In this document: piece after piece, positions 34,296-46,262 of the stretch
How positions within the stretch are numbered: the first letter of the stretch is position 1
Layout of the letters: each line of letters starts with the position of its first letter
Assembly: GCF_032854445.1 (NCBI RefSeq)
Contig: NC_088301.1
Coordinates: forward strand, 15,994,281 to 16,058,280
Direction of reading: 5' to 3'
Source of the DNA: Liolophura sinensis
Taxonomy: Eukaryota; Mollusca; Polyplacophora; Chitonida; Chitonidae
Length of the DNA: 64,000 nucleotides
The notes under the pieces: model-generated
Told to the model about the DNA's origin: nothing
What the model saw: only the letters and a program-made list of their open reading frames with translations
The model's database searches: none
Position numbers and translations under genes: made by a program

Positions 34296-34928
34296 TCATT
34301 GGCTGTTAATTCTGTGTTTAAAAATAGTTGAATCCACCTGGCACGTATATAAGCCGTGTTTTCTGTGCAGAGAGGAGGTATTTTTGCTGCATCCACTGGG
34401 GGCCAGGTGAGTTCTCTCGAGATGCTCTCGTATCGAGTCCATTATATTTATATGAGCTGGTGATGCCAGTTTCGTTTGGGAGGACAGATTTTTATGCCGG
34501 CACCGTTTGTGTACCACAGTAGTACTGATGTCAGGTTTATGTGAATTTCTGCGGAAGTCACGTTTATTGGTGTTCGGATCTTTATTATGATTATACAGTG
34601 TTGACTGTGTAATTTGTTTAACACGCTGACCTCACCTGACCGACAAGGTCGTCACGGACTCTAAACTGAAGTTTTCAGTTTCAATTATTTTTGAAGTGTG
34701 TGTTTATCCCATGGTCTTTACGTTGGATCTCCTGGAATACGTTCCTTGGGATGCAAAGGTCAACTGGAAACTTTTAAAGACCGGTAATACTGATGTGTAT
34801 GTTTTTTATGTTGTTGTTCTTGAACTGTCTGTAAAACCGTACGTCTCATTTTATATATAAAGCATTGTTTGCATTGTAATATTGAGTCACTGAGTCTGTT
34901 TTCTGTTGCTGTTTTCAATACCGTAACA
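34296..34928. other. right-hand part of the 5.08-kb insertion
   Basis: No RT or other domain is recognised in either strand, although this lies directly 5' of the RNase H frame. It ends TAACA at the target duplication. It is probably the outer element into which the LINE-like unit inserted, or a new 5' leader. Confidence 0.4.
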
Positions 34929-34932
34929 ACAC

Positions 34933-35484
34933 CGAGGTCTGCAGGTTGGTAAATACCTGTCATACATATTTTTATTATTTATGCACTTTATTGGTGTCTA
35001 AGGCCTAAAACTTCTTGTACGAATTAGCTGTTGGCTATTAGGTATTAGATGGTGTTCAGTCCGTGTAATAGTGATGGTCTTTTCTGTGAATTGTGTGATT
35101 ATTTGCCAGCGTTATACAATTCCCAGAGCTCCTGGAGCTTTCTGAATTGATAACCATGCATTGTTCAACTCCAAACAGTCTCAGAGTTAAATATAATATT
35201 TTGGGTATAATACCGAGTAAAATATAGTCGTCTTGTGACAAATATTGATCACCGAATCCCGAAATTCCAGAATTTAATCTCGATGCCGACAATTGTCCAG
35301 ATCAAGACTAATAGCTTTGAATTTACCCGACGGTACACAATATTCACATGAAGCCATGGATTCAGCTTAAATGAGATATATGTAATAAATACTTCATAGC
35401 TGTTTAAAATATTAACATGATCTAGGCACCGTGCAATTTGAAGAAACCTTTCGATAGCGTGCTATCATTTAAATACTAGACTAG
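34933..35484 (+). repeat. segment S, copy 1
   Basis: Direct duplicate of 41275-41819 ('cgaggtctgcaggttggta' to 'atttaaatac...actag'). In copy 2 it follows segment R without interruption, which defines the 5.08-kb insertion. No gene is recognised in it. Confidence 0.85.
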
Positions 35485-36014
35485 TGCATCGACAACATAT
35501 CAACAACGAAGAATATTGTCATCCTCCAGTCAGTAAGCACATACGCTCAAGCGCATTGTCATTGACTCCCTCGTCTAAAGTCTCTCCATTTTATAAAGTA
35601 TTATATGGAAATCAAGCCACTTTAGATGTAAAAGAAACTTTTTTCGTAAATAAATACAATCCATGCCTCAATCGTAGTCACCGGCCCTAGTATCGTAGCG
35701 CTGTAGGATGATGTACCACGTGCTTATATAATTTACATTGATTAATTTTGTCAAACAAGTTCATTTTTTACTCATTGTATATATTACTCATTGTATACGT
35801 ACAAATTTTATGTCACAGATTATCCGCAGCGTCATCCGTTTGATGCTAATAAAGACGCATCGTCACTAGTCGCGCTGCGGTACACTCTCAGGTACTGATT
35901 AATCTATTGTTCGCTACTTAACAGCTTTATACACGTACAACCTTGTTCCCAGCAACAGCTTATCCATGTATTATGCCATGTAACTAAACCACTGACTGCT
36001 TTGACATGTACGTA
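35485..36014 (+). repeat. segment T, copy 2
   Basis: Direct copy of 20549-21078. It includes the same frame tail ([15 protein letters not shown] ... [11 protein letters not shown], to about 35690). It is joined at 36014/36015 to a Q copy that begins just past the foldback hairpin. Confidence 0.85.
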
Positions 36015-36478
36015 TTTCTGTTCTAACATACCATTATGAAATAATCGGGCTATTAGGGGGAAAATAACACCGAAAACATCGACTCTCTCTATTTTGGTAA
36101 TATGTAACGGTTTACATCGTGTTGTTATGATTTTGGGCAGGTTCATACCAGTGAAATGGGTGGGAAATAAATTATCAAATCAGAGTGAGGCACATGACAG
36201 TTATTAACCAATTGACGCGCATTTCGCGCCAGCACTTCTCCAATTCAGTTCAAGCTCTAAATTTGAACAAAACAGTTTTGCGACGACAGAGGAATGATGT
36301 TTTTAAGCAATTGAAGTCAAACTAACAAAAACTGTCAGAAGTAAACGACTTATTTCGTGGAGATACTTGTAGATTCAGTTGAACCTGCGTTGGAAGGTGC
36401 TTCCTGAGATGATAGCGTTGCCGAGAATTTGATGACCATGTGGTGCCCATTTCGGCGAATTCAGGCTTAAGTGTACAA
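36015..36478 (+). repeat. segment Q, third copy (partial)
   Basis: Direct copy of about 26385-26838, starting TTTCTGTTCTAACATACC. It lacks the first ~320 bp of Q including the foldback hairpin. Confidence 0.85.
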
Positions 36479-36481
36479 GCA

Positions 36482-36725
36482 TGACAACGCCAGACCCCTT
36501 ACAGCTCGAGTTGTGCAGAGCGTCATGGATGCCAACGACGTCTACATCTTGCCGTAGCCTGCACGTTCCCCTGATATGTCAACACAGAACACCTTTGGGA
36601 TATTATGGGTCGTCGAGTAAAACTACGGCCACCCCTTGCAGCCAACCGACAACAACTGGCGTTCGGTCTCCAAGATGAATGGCAACGAATCCCACGTCAT
36701 CTCATCAGACGGCGGACTTTTTCTG
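36482..36725 (+). pseudogene. Tc1-like transposase C-terminal relic, copy 2
   Basis: Same broken Tc1 transposase tail as 26842-27087, with HDNA then a frameshifted RPPLAANRQQLAFGLQ and IPRHLIRRR. It shares its frameshift and stop pattern with copy 1, so it was already dead before the segmental duplication. Confidence 0.75.
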
Positions 36726-37706
36726 TGCGCCGGAGAGCTTGCATTGAAGCAAGGGGTAGCCACACGCGATATTGATTTGTTTTGATATTGACTGCTTTTA
36801 AAAATAATCAACTTTCTGTATACTAAGCCCATTGTTAACCAAAATGGAATGGCTATTTTTCTACCCCTGCTCTGTTTACTCACTTGTAAAATGATTTGAG
36901 GGCTGCTTTGTCCATTCTTGCTCAAGACTTTCAATATCTAAAGTCATTGGTCTTTTCGATATATTAAACTTCAACCATCCTGTTTTTTATCTTTGGCAAA
37001 ATAAAATGAACTGATCTCTTTGTAAAGTTTCTTTTGGCCGTCAGTTTATACTGTGGCTTTAAGACAATAAAGCCTTTTTATTGTATTTACTGCAAGGAAA
37101 GATGACCTTTAATTCGTAAGTAACTAAATCCGGGCTGTAAGGATTGCTACACGACCTTTTGTTTCTCACGTAATACATTGGTAAAGGTTTTAATTAATGA
37201 AGTAAACCGCTTCGGTGACAATAGAGCACCATCTGCCTCGCAGTGGATCGGCTCATGTCAAAGACTTTAGAAATCAGAGAATAGAGCAGGTAGACACACC
37301 TGCTGACCCCTAGGCGTCACATGAAAAATCGTTCAGTACCATGTAAAACCACAAGCACGTTCATGCGTTAATGAACTGTATCAGGGACTTACGCTTTCGT
37401 TAACAATGTGAATAATTGAGAATGGTACTGAAGTAGACCTAACTGTTTGCAATGTGGAATGTCACAAGATACACAACAATCTTCATTAATTGACCGATTG
37501 ACTGACAGAATAATTTTTTTCTGATTGCGTAATGACACTCACCCCAGCGTTATCATACTATCTTAGATCCATTTTAAAACATAATTTATCTGTTGTCCTG
37601 CTTTTCAGGAAAATGTTTGTGTGATTTCTTTTCACAGACAGATTTACTTGAAGAGATTATCAGCGAAACACGCTCTGAGGATTTAATTTCTCAGACGAAG
37701 TGGTCT
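36726..37706. other. 981-bp block present only in the second duplicate
   Basis: Interrupts the Q-R junction, which is continuous at 27087/27088. No coding domain is recognised. It shares 'gtaaagtttcttttggccgtc' with 19007-19027, so it is likely part of a mobile element family also present in the palindrome spacer. Confidence 0.5.
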
Positions 37707-38612
37707 TGCTGATCCCTCATTGAATTCAATACATGGGTTAGTTCCCCTGTTCTTTTCACCTGTATTAATACACCCGTGTTTCAATGCTTAGAAACAGCGT
37801 TGTTAGTGCCGTAATGCGGTACTCAAGAATGTTTCCCTCATACGACAGATGCCAGTATTATCTCTCACTTAAAGATGAAAACCAAATTGTAATTGTAAAT
37901 ACCTTAAACTGGATAAACCAATGTAAACGTGTTATGATTATCTCACTGAAGGGATTATCTGCTGGAAAGAGATATCCTTCTGGGAAAAGTGGCTTAGTGT
38001 AAACATTTGTCTATGAGCTGTTCAACGCTGCTTGTGCAGACCTCCTTCTCTGCAGTGAATTTGGGTGTTGTAAACAAAAGCGTCAGCCTCAATCCCCCCC
38101 CCTCCCAACAGGGTGCCATTAGTGGGGAGGTTTATATACATTTTTTCCTCTAAGAAATGTCAAAATAAAACACCAGTATACACTTTCATGGAGCATTACA
38201 GTTTTAACATTTTACAGAAGTGTGAATATGCGGTGTCTCCCACTTGTGACTACGATTCGAAATTAATTCATTCGACTTATGCCTACCCAAGGGATTAAGA
38301 CACCGCGTAAACTTCTCAGCGGAAGACTATAATCCGATTATCACCTGACTGTCACTGAAATCTAGTCACTTGTCAGCATTCGCTCTAGTCTGAAAAGTGT
38401 TCACTTTTGTGTGAATGTGAAATCTAATCCATCCGTGCATTTGTACACGGACAGATGTTTCAATTCGTGTTTGGACCTACAAGGATTGACATCAAAAGCT
38501 GACAGGAATGGCGCGCAAAACCCATCCGCAAATCTTTGAATTTATTCACACCATAAAGCAGGGATAGGCGGCCAATGAGGTTAAACTTCTATAGTTAGAA
38601 GGCAGTGCTGCC

Positions 38613-39421
38613 CCCCCCCCCCCCCCCCACCCCCACCCCCCCCACCCCCGCCCCACCCCTTACTTAAAAGAAAGAAATACAGATGGATGGAGGACACATA
38701 CAACCAACTGAAGAAAAAATTTCTTGGTGGCACGCGTCATTCCCTGATGAGGTATGCCGACTCGGTGTCCAGGATGCTGTCTTTCTGATTTCTAATAACA
38801 TAATTATATTTAGATCTGATCTGTTCGAAATTCTGTTAGGACTATTTTATAGTGCCTATGTCTGAGAAAAATAAATCTACAATTTTTATCAATATCTGTT
38901 TTTTGTCATGCTTGACTGATCACAGAGGTGACTTGCAACCTGAGACGTTAGTCCTAACCCCCTGTGCCTCTATTCCACTTATGCCTACATTCTATTTCGA
39001 CTTTTCTACTCTAATTTTTCAAATCACAGGCATAAGTGGAGTAAACCTGATTTGCACACATGCAGTTGAGTGCATAAACTAAAAACCAGTCCCAGAAATG
39101 TTTTTTATATTGATTGCATTTATAGAATTATTTAATGGTCTTTCATCTGATATATACTGTGCGTTAGAGCGCCGTCGATCAACGTGATCACCTTCTAATC
39201 AGAGTTCATCCCTTGGGGTGTCAAAATAGATCCGGTGACACAACATTTACTTAGAAGTGTATGATTGTGGGCTGTACCAATATTCATCAAACCTCTAAAG
39301 ATTCGACGTTATACACCAAGCACTCTCTCACTCTTAAGATTTGACTTAACAATTCAAACCTTTTCTTTGCTTTTAGTGTTGCCTTATTAAATGTCCAAGG
39401 CCTAGTAACAAAACCGAACAA
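38613..39421. other. 809-bp insert with a C-run at one end
   Basis: Absent from duplicate 1 (junction near 28000). It begins with a C-rich run (38613-38660) and includes a perfect 13-bp inverted repeat (TCCACTTATGCCT at 38974-38986, AGGCATAAGTGGA at 39028-39040). No coding domain or target duplication is recognised. Confidence 0.55.
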
Positions 39422-39980
39422 CAAATTTTCCTCGTGTTAAAAATGTACTTTGTGAAAGAAAATGTGTTGAATGCAATGAAGTTTAGGACGAATATAATTT
39501 TTTTTACAGAAGCATACACTTTTTGAGTATCTTTACAATATTTATTTAAGCGTTTCCGGAAACATCCTGCTGAGGCAAAATGTGACAACGCACAATTGCT
39601 TAGAAGTATATCTTTTCCAAGCCTTCAATTTGTACTAGCGTGTTAATTATGACGGGTAGTTTTCTCCCACTGATTCTGTGTTTGTATTTCAAATATGCAT
39701 GTATGCTGCATCAAACCATCTGTCCGCCGTCAATGTATGTAAAATGAATTAGGATGCATACTTCCAGTAATAACGTTCATCCATTATATTCTTAACATCA
39801 CATGTGTGATCAAAGCACGCCCACAACGATAATCGATGGCAAGGCCCACCTTACTTGCTCTCTGCTCGCCAATCGGCGTATGCTCCTTGAGTCATTACCA
39901 GCGTGCACACTGAAGTGTTGGCTCACTCTCTGCATATAGCATCAGACAACATAAATCTCACGCTGCGCAGAAATCCTTCC

Positions 39981-41057
39981 ATGAAATTCGTGACATTTGT
40001 AAACGTCATGAACTTCAGCCAGCTGATCGAGAATAACCTTAACACAACTTCAAATTTCTCGGATTTACCACCTGTGGTGCGAAAAAGAGGTGCAACCTAC
40101 CTTCTGTTCTACTTCATTGTGGCCGGATCCATAGGTATTTTCGGTACATTGGGCAACCTGTTGTTTATTCTTAGCATTTTTAAGGAAAAACGGCTGCGAA
40201 CTGTTTCAAACTATCTTATTGGCCATTTGGCTTTTGTGGATATGTTGACATGCTGTTTGGTTATTCCGTGGAACATGTATCTCACAGCAGGGACAGAGTC
40301 CATTTTGTCTTGCCAGCTTGGAACTAGAACGTTTTCTCTCTTTCCACACCTCTCGATGCAAACCCAGTGCATTATAAGTTGCAACAGATATTTCCTCGTC
40401 ACAAAAGCCAGGTTTGTATACAGGAAATGGTTTAGCGGAAGATTTGTGTTGGTATATCTCGGCGCAGGGTGGACATTTGCTATAGCTATTGTAATTCTAA
40501 TGGTCACCATTGAGAAACCTTTGGACAAGAACATTGTGTACTGTGACACCAGTACGGATATCACTGGCACCAGAATGTTAAATTACTACGTTTTGGGTTT
40601 GCTTAGCTTTGTGTACTTTGTTATTGCCATTGTGTATTATGGAAAGCTCATTTGGTTCGTGCGTCGCTGTCCATTGCAATTAGACCTCGTTAAGAAAAGA
40701 GAATCAAAGACGTCCATGACGCTTTTGTTTCTCTTGTCTATATTCGCTATATCGTTACTTTTTTCACCGGTTATCCTCTATCTGAATTCCATATTCAAGG
40801 ATGACGACAACCGATCTTCTTTGGATGCCGTCGACCAAATTGTTGCCTGTGTTTTGCTGATTAACTATTGTGTGAATCCCGTATTCTATGGATTTAAGAT
40901 TAGATATTTTAAAGAAACGGTTAAAAGCATGTTATATCCTTGTCGTGCTGCGAGTGTGAGTCCAAGAGATGACATCCGCGGCCCATTTGTAATTAATCTA
41001 CAGCGAAGGTCTGAACCAACAGATGAGGCACTATCAAGTCTCCAACGGAATACGTAA
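39981..41057 (+). CDS. class A (rhodopsin-like) orphan GPCR, copy D
   Basis: Single-exon 358-residue receptor from the ATG at 39981, the direct paralogue of copy C. By eye there are ten amino-acid differences against about four silent ones. Five fall in TM4 to ECL2 (for example LVYLGAGWTFAIAI against LAYLAAGWTFAITI). The NRY box, the TM3 and ECL2 cysteines, the TM6 proline and NPVFY are intact. The sequon after the ECL2 cysteine is lost (CDTST instead of CDNST), while a new NFS sequon appears in the N terminus. It keeps the Val-Asp before QIVAC that copy C has changed. AATAAA at 41216-41221. Probably functional; ligand unknown. Confidence 0.9.
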   Translation: MKFVTFVNVMNFSQLIENNLNTTSNFSDLPPVVRKRGATYLLFYFIVAGSIGIFGTLGNLLFILSIFKEKRLRTVSNYLIGHLAFVDMLTCCLVIPWNMYLTAGTESILSCQLGTRTFSLFPHLSMQTQCIISCNRYFLVTKARFVYRKWFSGRFVLVYLGAGWTFAIAIVILMVTIEKPLDKNIVYCDTSTDITGTRMLNYYVLGLLSFVYFVIAIVYYGKLIWFVRRCPLQLDLVKKRESKTSMTLLFLLSIFAISLLFSPVILYLNSIFKDDDNRSSLDAVDQIVACVLLINYCVNPVFYGFKIRYFKETVKSMLYPCRAASVSPRDDIRGPFVINLQRRSEPTDEALSSLQRNT

Positions 41058-41274
41058 GCTGTAAAAGTGCTTGGATAAACTCGATTTGACTACAAAGCGA
41101 CATCAGCTGAAGATAGATAATGCAATTCATTTCCAATGTTGAGTTAGTCTTACGAGCGAGGAAGGCGGGGAAAAGAAGCTATGTATCCACAGAGACAGTG
41201 TCACAAATTCCTCACAATAAACCTTAATACACATTCATTGTTTGGGAAATAAATAAACTTGTAAATTAATACAC

Positions 41275-41819
41275 CGAGGTCTGCAGGTTGGTAAATACCT
41301 GTCATGTATATTTTTATTATTTATGCATTTTATTGGTGTCTAAGGTCTAAAACTTCTTGTACGAATTAGCTGTTGGCCATTAGGTATTAGATGGTGTTCA
41401 ATCCGTGTGATAGTGATTGCCTTTTCTGTGAATTGTGTGATTATTTGCCAGCGTTATACAATTCCCCAGAGCTCCTGGAGCTTTCTGAATTGATAACCAT
41501 GCTTTGTTCAACTCCAAACAGTCTCAGAGTTAAATATAATATTTTGGGTATAATACCTAGTAAAATATAGTCGTCTTGTGAAAAATATTGATCACCGAAT
41601 CCCGAAATTCCAGAATTTAATCTAGATCCCGACAATTGTCCAGATCAAGACTAATAGCTTTGAATTTACCCGACGGTACACAATATTCACATGAAGCCAT
41701 GGATTCAGCTTAAATGAGATATATGTAATAAATACTTCATAGCTGTTTGATCGTTCTAAGCACCGTGCAATTTGAAGAAACCTTTCGATAGCGTGCTATC
41801 ATTTAAATACTGGACTAGT
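41275..41819 (+). repeat. segment S, copy 2
   Basis: Direct duplicate of 34933-35484, continuous with segment R. After 41819 the similarity stops: T follows in copy 1, unrelated sequence here. Confidence 0.85.
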
Positions 41820-42272
41820 TCGGCAAGCTTTTCCATAGCGTTTGTATTATTCGAATACTGGGCTATCTGCACAAGCTTTTCCACAGCGCGATATCCTTTG
41901 AGAGGCATTGCTGCCTCTAAAGCTCATGGTAACGACGATAACAGCAAAGCTGTCGTTTTACAGTGTATATCGTCGGATAAACCGTGTATACGTGTGCACG
42001 AGGGCACATTTGTGGACAAGTATTGACTAGCATGAGTGTGCAATACGTCCTTACTCGTGATGTGTGGCTAACGGCATTAGTGCTTTGTCCTACTTTTGAT
42101 AAGCTGTGGACAATGGCACGTTGGATATCTACGAAGTACTGTGTTCGTGGCATATTGACAGGCCATTCGCAGACGTCATTCTACCTTGATCTCGACGTTC
42201 TAAAAGTCATATGGCACAGGCTTGATCTTTGTGGCACACTAGCAAACAATCCAGATGGCAGGTGAAAAACAT
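41820..42272. other. intergenic, nothing recognised
   Basis: Short open frames without domains. A partial repeat 'caagcttttccA(c/t)agcg' occurs twice near 41825-41890. Confidence 0.3.
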
Positions 42273-42714
42273 AAGTCCATGAACAATAAATGTTTTGGAT
42301 ACTATGTAAACACTTGAGACGACGTTCATTGCTACTCATGTATATTAAACAGTTAAAAGAATGACGAGGATGTTAGAGACGGACTCTAGAAACCTTTACT
42401 TATGCAGGGAGTATTTGAGCCAACTGCATTAAGTTATAATTCAAATCATCTTTATTTTTAGACAAGTCTATGGACCTTCTCTGTAAGCAAAGTTCATCAA
42501 TCCATGCACTGTGTCGGATTTGACAAGATTCTCCTAACAATTCCCTCAGTTCAGATACATGTATTTTTATCAATCAAAATCAAAAGAAGTATGGGATTTA
42601 ACAATTATTTAATTTAAAAAATACATCAAAATCAACACATTTATGTTTAAGCCCTGATCACATATATCATCCAAAATTGGGCAATGATTGAACGAAAGAG
42701 ATTTGAGGTCGAAC
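42273..42714 (+). repeat. 442-bp inverted repeat, left arm
   Basis: From AAGTCCATGAACAATAAATG to GAGGTCGAAC. It matches the reverse complement of 48060-48501 with only scattered differences, and both arms are 442 bp. No target duplication was found outside the arms. Confidence 0.9.
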
Positions 42715-44030
42715 TCTTTTGGCGTTAAAGGTAACTATTGTATCTTTAGACGTGTCAAAATTCTTAGCCTGTTGACGTGAATCCCTCGATCATGGTTTGG
42801 CCGTGTTCCACCGGCACAGATGACAGCTCTCTTCCCTTCACGATGTTCACAAACGCTATGCCTTTCAGTTTTCCCGAACGTTTGTCTACTCCACACAACT
42901 TTTTCCGAAACTTCCAACGCTGCTGTCAAAGGATGTGAAATCAAACATTTAATAGACCATTATACCCGCTACACAAATATATTTTCAGATACACTATTCT
43001 TCTGAAAGAAAAAAATGTTACAGATCATATTTGTATATAAGTTCTTTCATCTGATGTTGGCATCATTTTTCATGTTTTCTTTTTCTTGTAACTTTTTAAG
43101 CCTAGTCTAATTACAAGTTCATGAAGTTAAGATCTACAACACACGGGCACAGTACGACTATTGTTATTTTAACCTTTTATAGCATATATGTATATGCTGA
43201 TTCAAATACGTGACAGATTTCGCCTGTTAAATCCTTTTTTATTTTTGGTTTTCAGTTTAACTGTACATTATATAGGTTATATAAGTTATATACGTGTAAC
43301 ACGTATGTGAAAAAGCTTCTTCTTGGTAGCGATGTACTAGATATGTTGTGCAACACGACCACAGTGATTTTGAAAAATTAGACATTTATCTGGCGCTATT
43401 TTAGACGTCTGATACAAATAATTATTAGTTTATTTATATGATTGGCGTTTTATACCGTACAGGCCATACCGTAAGTACAGTAGACATCCCATTTGCACTA
43501 TGATTGCAAATGTTCATTAAAACAGCATGCTGGCGCCGTGTTTTCATCACATTTTACAAGCAATAAAAACACTATAAAAATAAACAATAAGGAGAAGAAA
43601 CCAACACAACCATCCCTTTCTGGAAAGCATGTACTTATGATAATAATTTAAAAACAACTGTGCTAGGAAGGAAGTCTCTCTTGGGAAGCGATTCAGGCAT
43701 GCCCACACTTTCAATATAGTTAAAGGCGTACAACATAGAGAGTATAACCATGGCAACGGCGGCAGCTTGATGACCACGTAACCGGTGAAATACGGCCTCT
43801 GATAGGAATTTACATGCACATCAGCACCAGGGTTTAAGCAGAATTAGGTGAAAAATGCAGTGATGTTTACACCAGTTTATTAGACGTAACTGGTTTAGAT
43901 TTTGTTAACATGCTGTGTTGTCATCACATTTAACATACATTTCATGATCATCGATATAATGTTGAAAGTTTGGTGTTCACGGCCGTTCTATGTATTGATA
44001 ATGCGAAACAATCGAAGAAAAAACGGAATA
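42715..44030. other. inside the 442-bp inverted repeat, no gene recognised
   Basis: AT-rich. A small SINE-tail-like piece (tttatttatatgattggcgt) lies at about 43430-43450. No supported coding frame. Confidence 0.3.
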
Positions 44031-44040
44031 TTACATAAAC

Positions 44041-44280
44041 GTGGGTGTAATGGATGACCAGGAGAAACTGGGTTTGTGTACATATACTGTGTCTTCTTGT
44101 GGCAGAGCAAAACTATGTCACCAAAGTGCTACCACCACTGAAGAATCATGCCGAAGACACCATCTAGTCACATTATACGGACACCGGGCCAATCAGCACC
44201 GTTCTAGTGCTCTAATCTCTCCGTGCTGAGCGCCCAGGAAGTAACAAGTATCATTTGTAAAATCTTTGGTATGACCCAAC
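44041..44280 (+). repeat. interspersed repeat, same family as 1-290
   Basis: Aligns with 1-240: TGTGTACATATACTGTGTCT, TCTTGTGGCA, TGCCGAAGACACC, CACATTATACGGACACCGGG, GAGCGCCCAGGAAG and CTTTGGTATGACCC. The B-box-like end seen near 230-255 is not retained. Confidence 0.7.
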
Positions 44281-44804
44281 ACAGCGAGAGTGTAATGAGA
44301 ACACGTGTCTGCCTCAAATGTTGGTAAATTTGGTCACATTTTGGTATGTTTGTTTCCTTTTTTATATGACTGATGTTTCATAGGAAAGAGCACATCATCG
44401 AGAATGACACCAAAGCTTAATAATCAGCAAATGGTCAAACTTAGCCCTTGAAATCCGGCCGCTTACTTTTTTTAACTCAGTTAGGGATTTGTTCCAACTT
44501 ACAAATCCCCTAGCACCATGGATTAAGTATTATTAGGTAAAACATGCAGTGATTAATTTAATTGCAATGAACCCACTATAACGCACCAGTTAGATCGCGG
44601 CTGGTACAGATACAGGTAAACATATCCATAAATATATCAATGGGAAACCTCTCTATACCATTATGCGATTTTATAGCACATCTTTGACAGGCATTTAGAA
44701 GTTGAGTTAGATAACATATCGAGATATATGGATAACAACTTCTATTTGTTTGAAAGCGACATTTCGGTATAAATACTAATACCGTTTTTAAGCAAAATGA
44801 ACTA

Positions 44805-46262
44805 TTTTGGTTTAATTACTGGTTTTAGGGTCACGTTCCTGGAGGATATCGTGGCTCATCAAATAAGTTTTTTATTTTTTTAACACATGAATATTTCTGA
44901 TAGATAATGACAGTGCGTTGGTGTACTATTTACATATGTACATGAGTCAAGTACTGGAATTAATCATTTTTGTGGTAGTATGTTTATAGCTTATTGTATA
45001 GGTTCAAATGCTGCCATGGTTATTTCACAGAAAGGGGATAGATAGTAAGCTATTTACAGAGATTTACGTTATCTTTACATTAGAAATACATAGATCTACA
45101 TTGATCTACATTACATTGAGTTGCTTATACAGAAATTTACACAGACAGAAAACAACAGTAGTGCTTTTATTTATTGGATCACCTTTTTGTTCCCTTGCTT
45201 CCTACTCTGTGACGTAGAGTTCTGTTGCTCCCGCTGTTTATACCTGACGCCGTCCAGAAAAAACCAGCGTACTGGAAACTTGTGCCTGTAACAGGTGCGA
45301 CAGGTGTAATTGAGGAGCAAGGATGTCAGGCCTCATGCACTTAGTTGAAGCAAGAGATAGTCCTATTGCTATGAAGTCTTTTAAGTTTCTGGTGTTTGTT
45401 TCCTTGGTGTTAATTTTTTTTGGTCCCATGGGTCTTCTTATTGTTTTTCCTGTCTTCCTCTTGAGTTGATTTCCTTTTCTATTTCCAGTTTTTATTCGTG
45501 GCCTCCCATGGCGGCGCAGACAGCACGTTGCATAGACTGGTAGAACAGTTTTATTCTCCAGCCTATGAACGTAACTGCTACCGATAATTAAAATTTTCAT
45601 CCTTGTTTTTTGTTCCTGTGAAAACAAATAGAGAATAACAAATATACAAGATATATGTATTTTTTAATAACAAATGGGTTTTGTTTATAAGATAATGTAT
45701 ATCTTATGCAAGAAGATATTTGATCAAACAAATACTAAAGAGAAAATCAGTGGTGTAGCTACCAATCAAAAATTTATAGAGGGCCTGCCGTCGTGTGATC
45801 ATGTACACATTTGTAAATAATTAAAAAATAATATCAACTAATAAGAATATATAAATAACAAGAAATAAGTGGGCAGATTAGTAAATGGAGAAATATTATT
45901 TATCACTACAGTCATCAGCTTTTGTGGTTACATTGTTTTCGTTTGCTATGTTTTTGCAGATCGGTTTCATACACGTTTTATCGGCCCTCAAGATCAAGGT
46001 ATCGCCGATATAGTCGGGGATAAAGTTGTAGGAAGGAATTATGTATAAACGGCCCTCAAAATCAAGGTATCGCAGTTGTTAGTATATGTGTTTGGTTATT
46101 TCGGAAAATGAACCGTCTTCAATCGGAGAATAGTGACGTATTTTTTCACCAGAACAGAAACGGCCCTCAGAATCAAGGTATCGCCTTAAATGGTCAATAG
46201 TGTTTTTTTTTTTAGATTCGGCTTTCGTCGATTATTATGTATTTTTATTAGTAAGGAGAATG
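44805..46262 (-). mobile_element. 5'-truncated copy of the RNase H/SGNH LINE-like unit
   Basis: Matches 29900-32890 in the same orientation. Order on the minus strand: the last codons of the RNase H frame (about 46262-46200), the three hairpin motifs (45979-46180, the second with one mismatch, the third lost), the start of the SGNH frame (ATG at 45600, KILIIGSSYVHRLEN), an internal deletion removing most of SGNH (about 45551), and the 3' region. Truncation at 46262 with a 3' end shared with the other copies is the usual mark of LINE-type insertion. It abuts a Penelope-like fragment. Confidence 0.8.

Larger units (their letters stand above)
29847..34928 (-). mobile_element. 5.08-kb insertion carrying a LINE-like RNase H/SGNH unit
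   Basis: Limits are read from the empty site at 41271-41274. The R/S junction there reads aatACACcgagg, while here ACAC occurs at both 29843-29846 and 34929-34932, giving a 4-bp target duplication. The inserted DNA begins TGTTA and ends TAACA. Inside, on the minus strand, are an RNase H frame, three hairpins, an SGNH hydrolase frame and a 3' region. The last ~1,085 bp (29896-30979) repeats 30980-32063 as a 5'-truncated tandem copy. The shared 3' limit ('acctttgtgaaatt' on plus) recurs in the copy at 44805-46262, which points to a LINE-like unit nested in an outer TG...CA element. Confidence 0.75.
37707..41274 (+). repeat. segment R, copy 2 (segmental duplication)
   Basis: Direct duplicate of 27088-29842 with GPCR copy D. 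It has an extra 809-bp block at 38613-39421, after which it continues into segment S without the 5.08-kb insertion. Confidence 0.9.

Noticed and set aside
38735-38790. Hammerhead ribozyme (CTGATGAG motif)
   Set aside because: The required GAAA and closing stems are not present.
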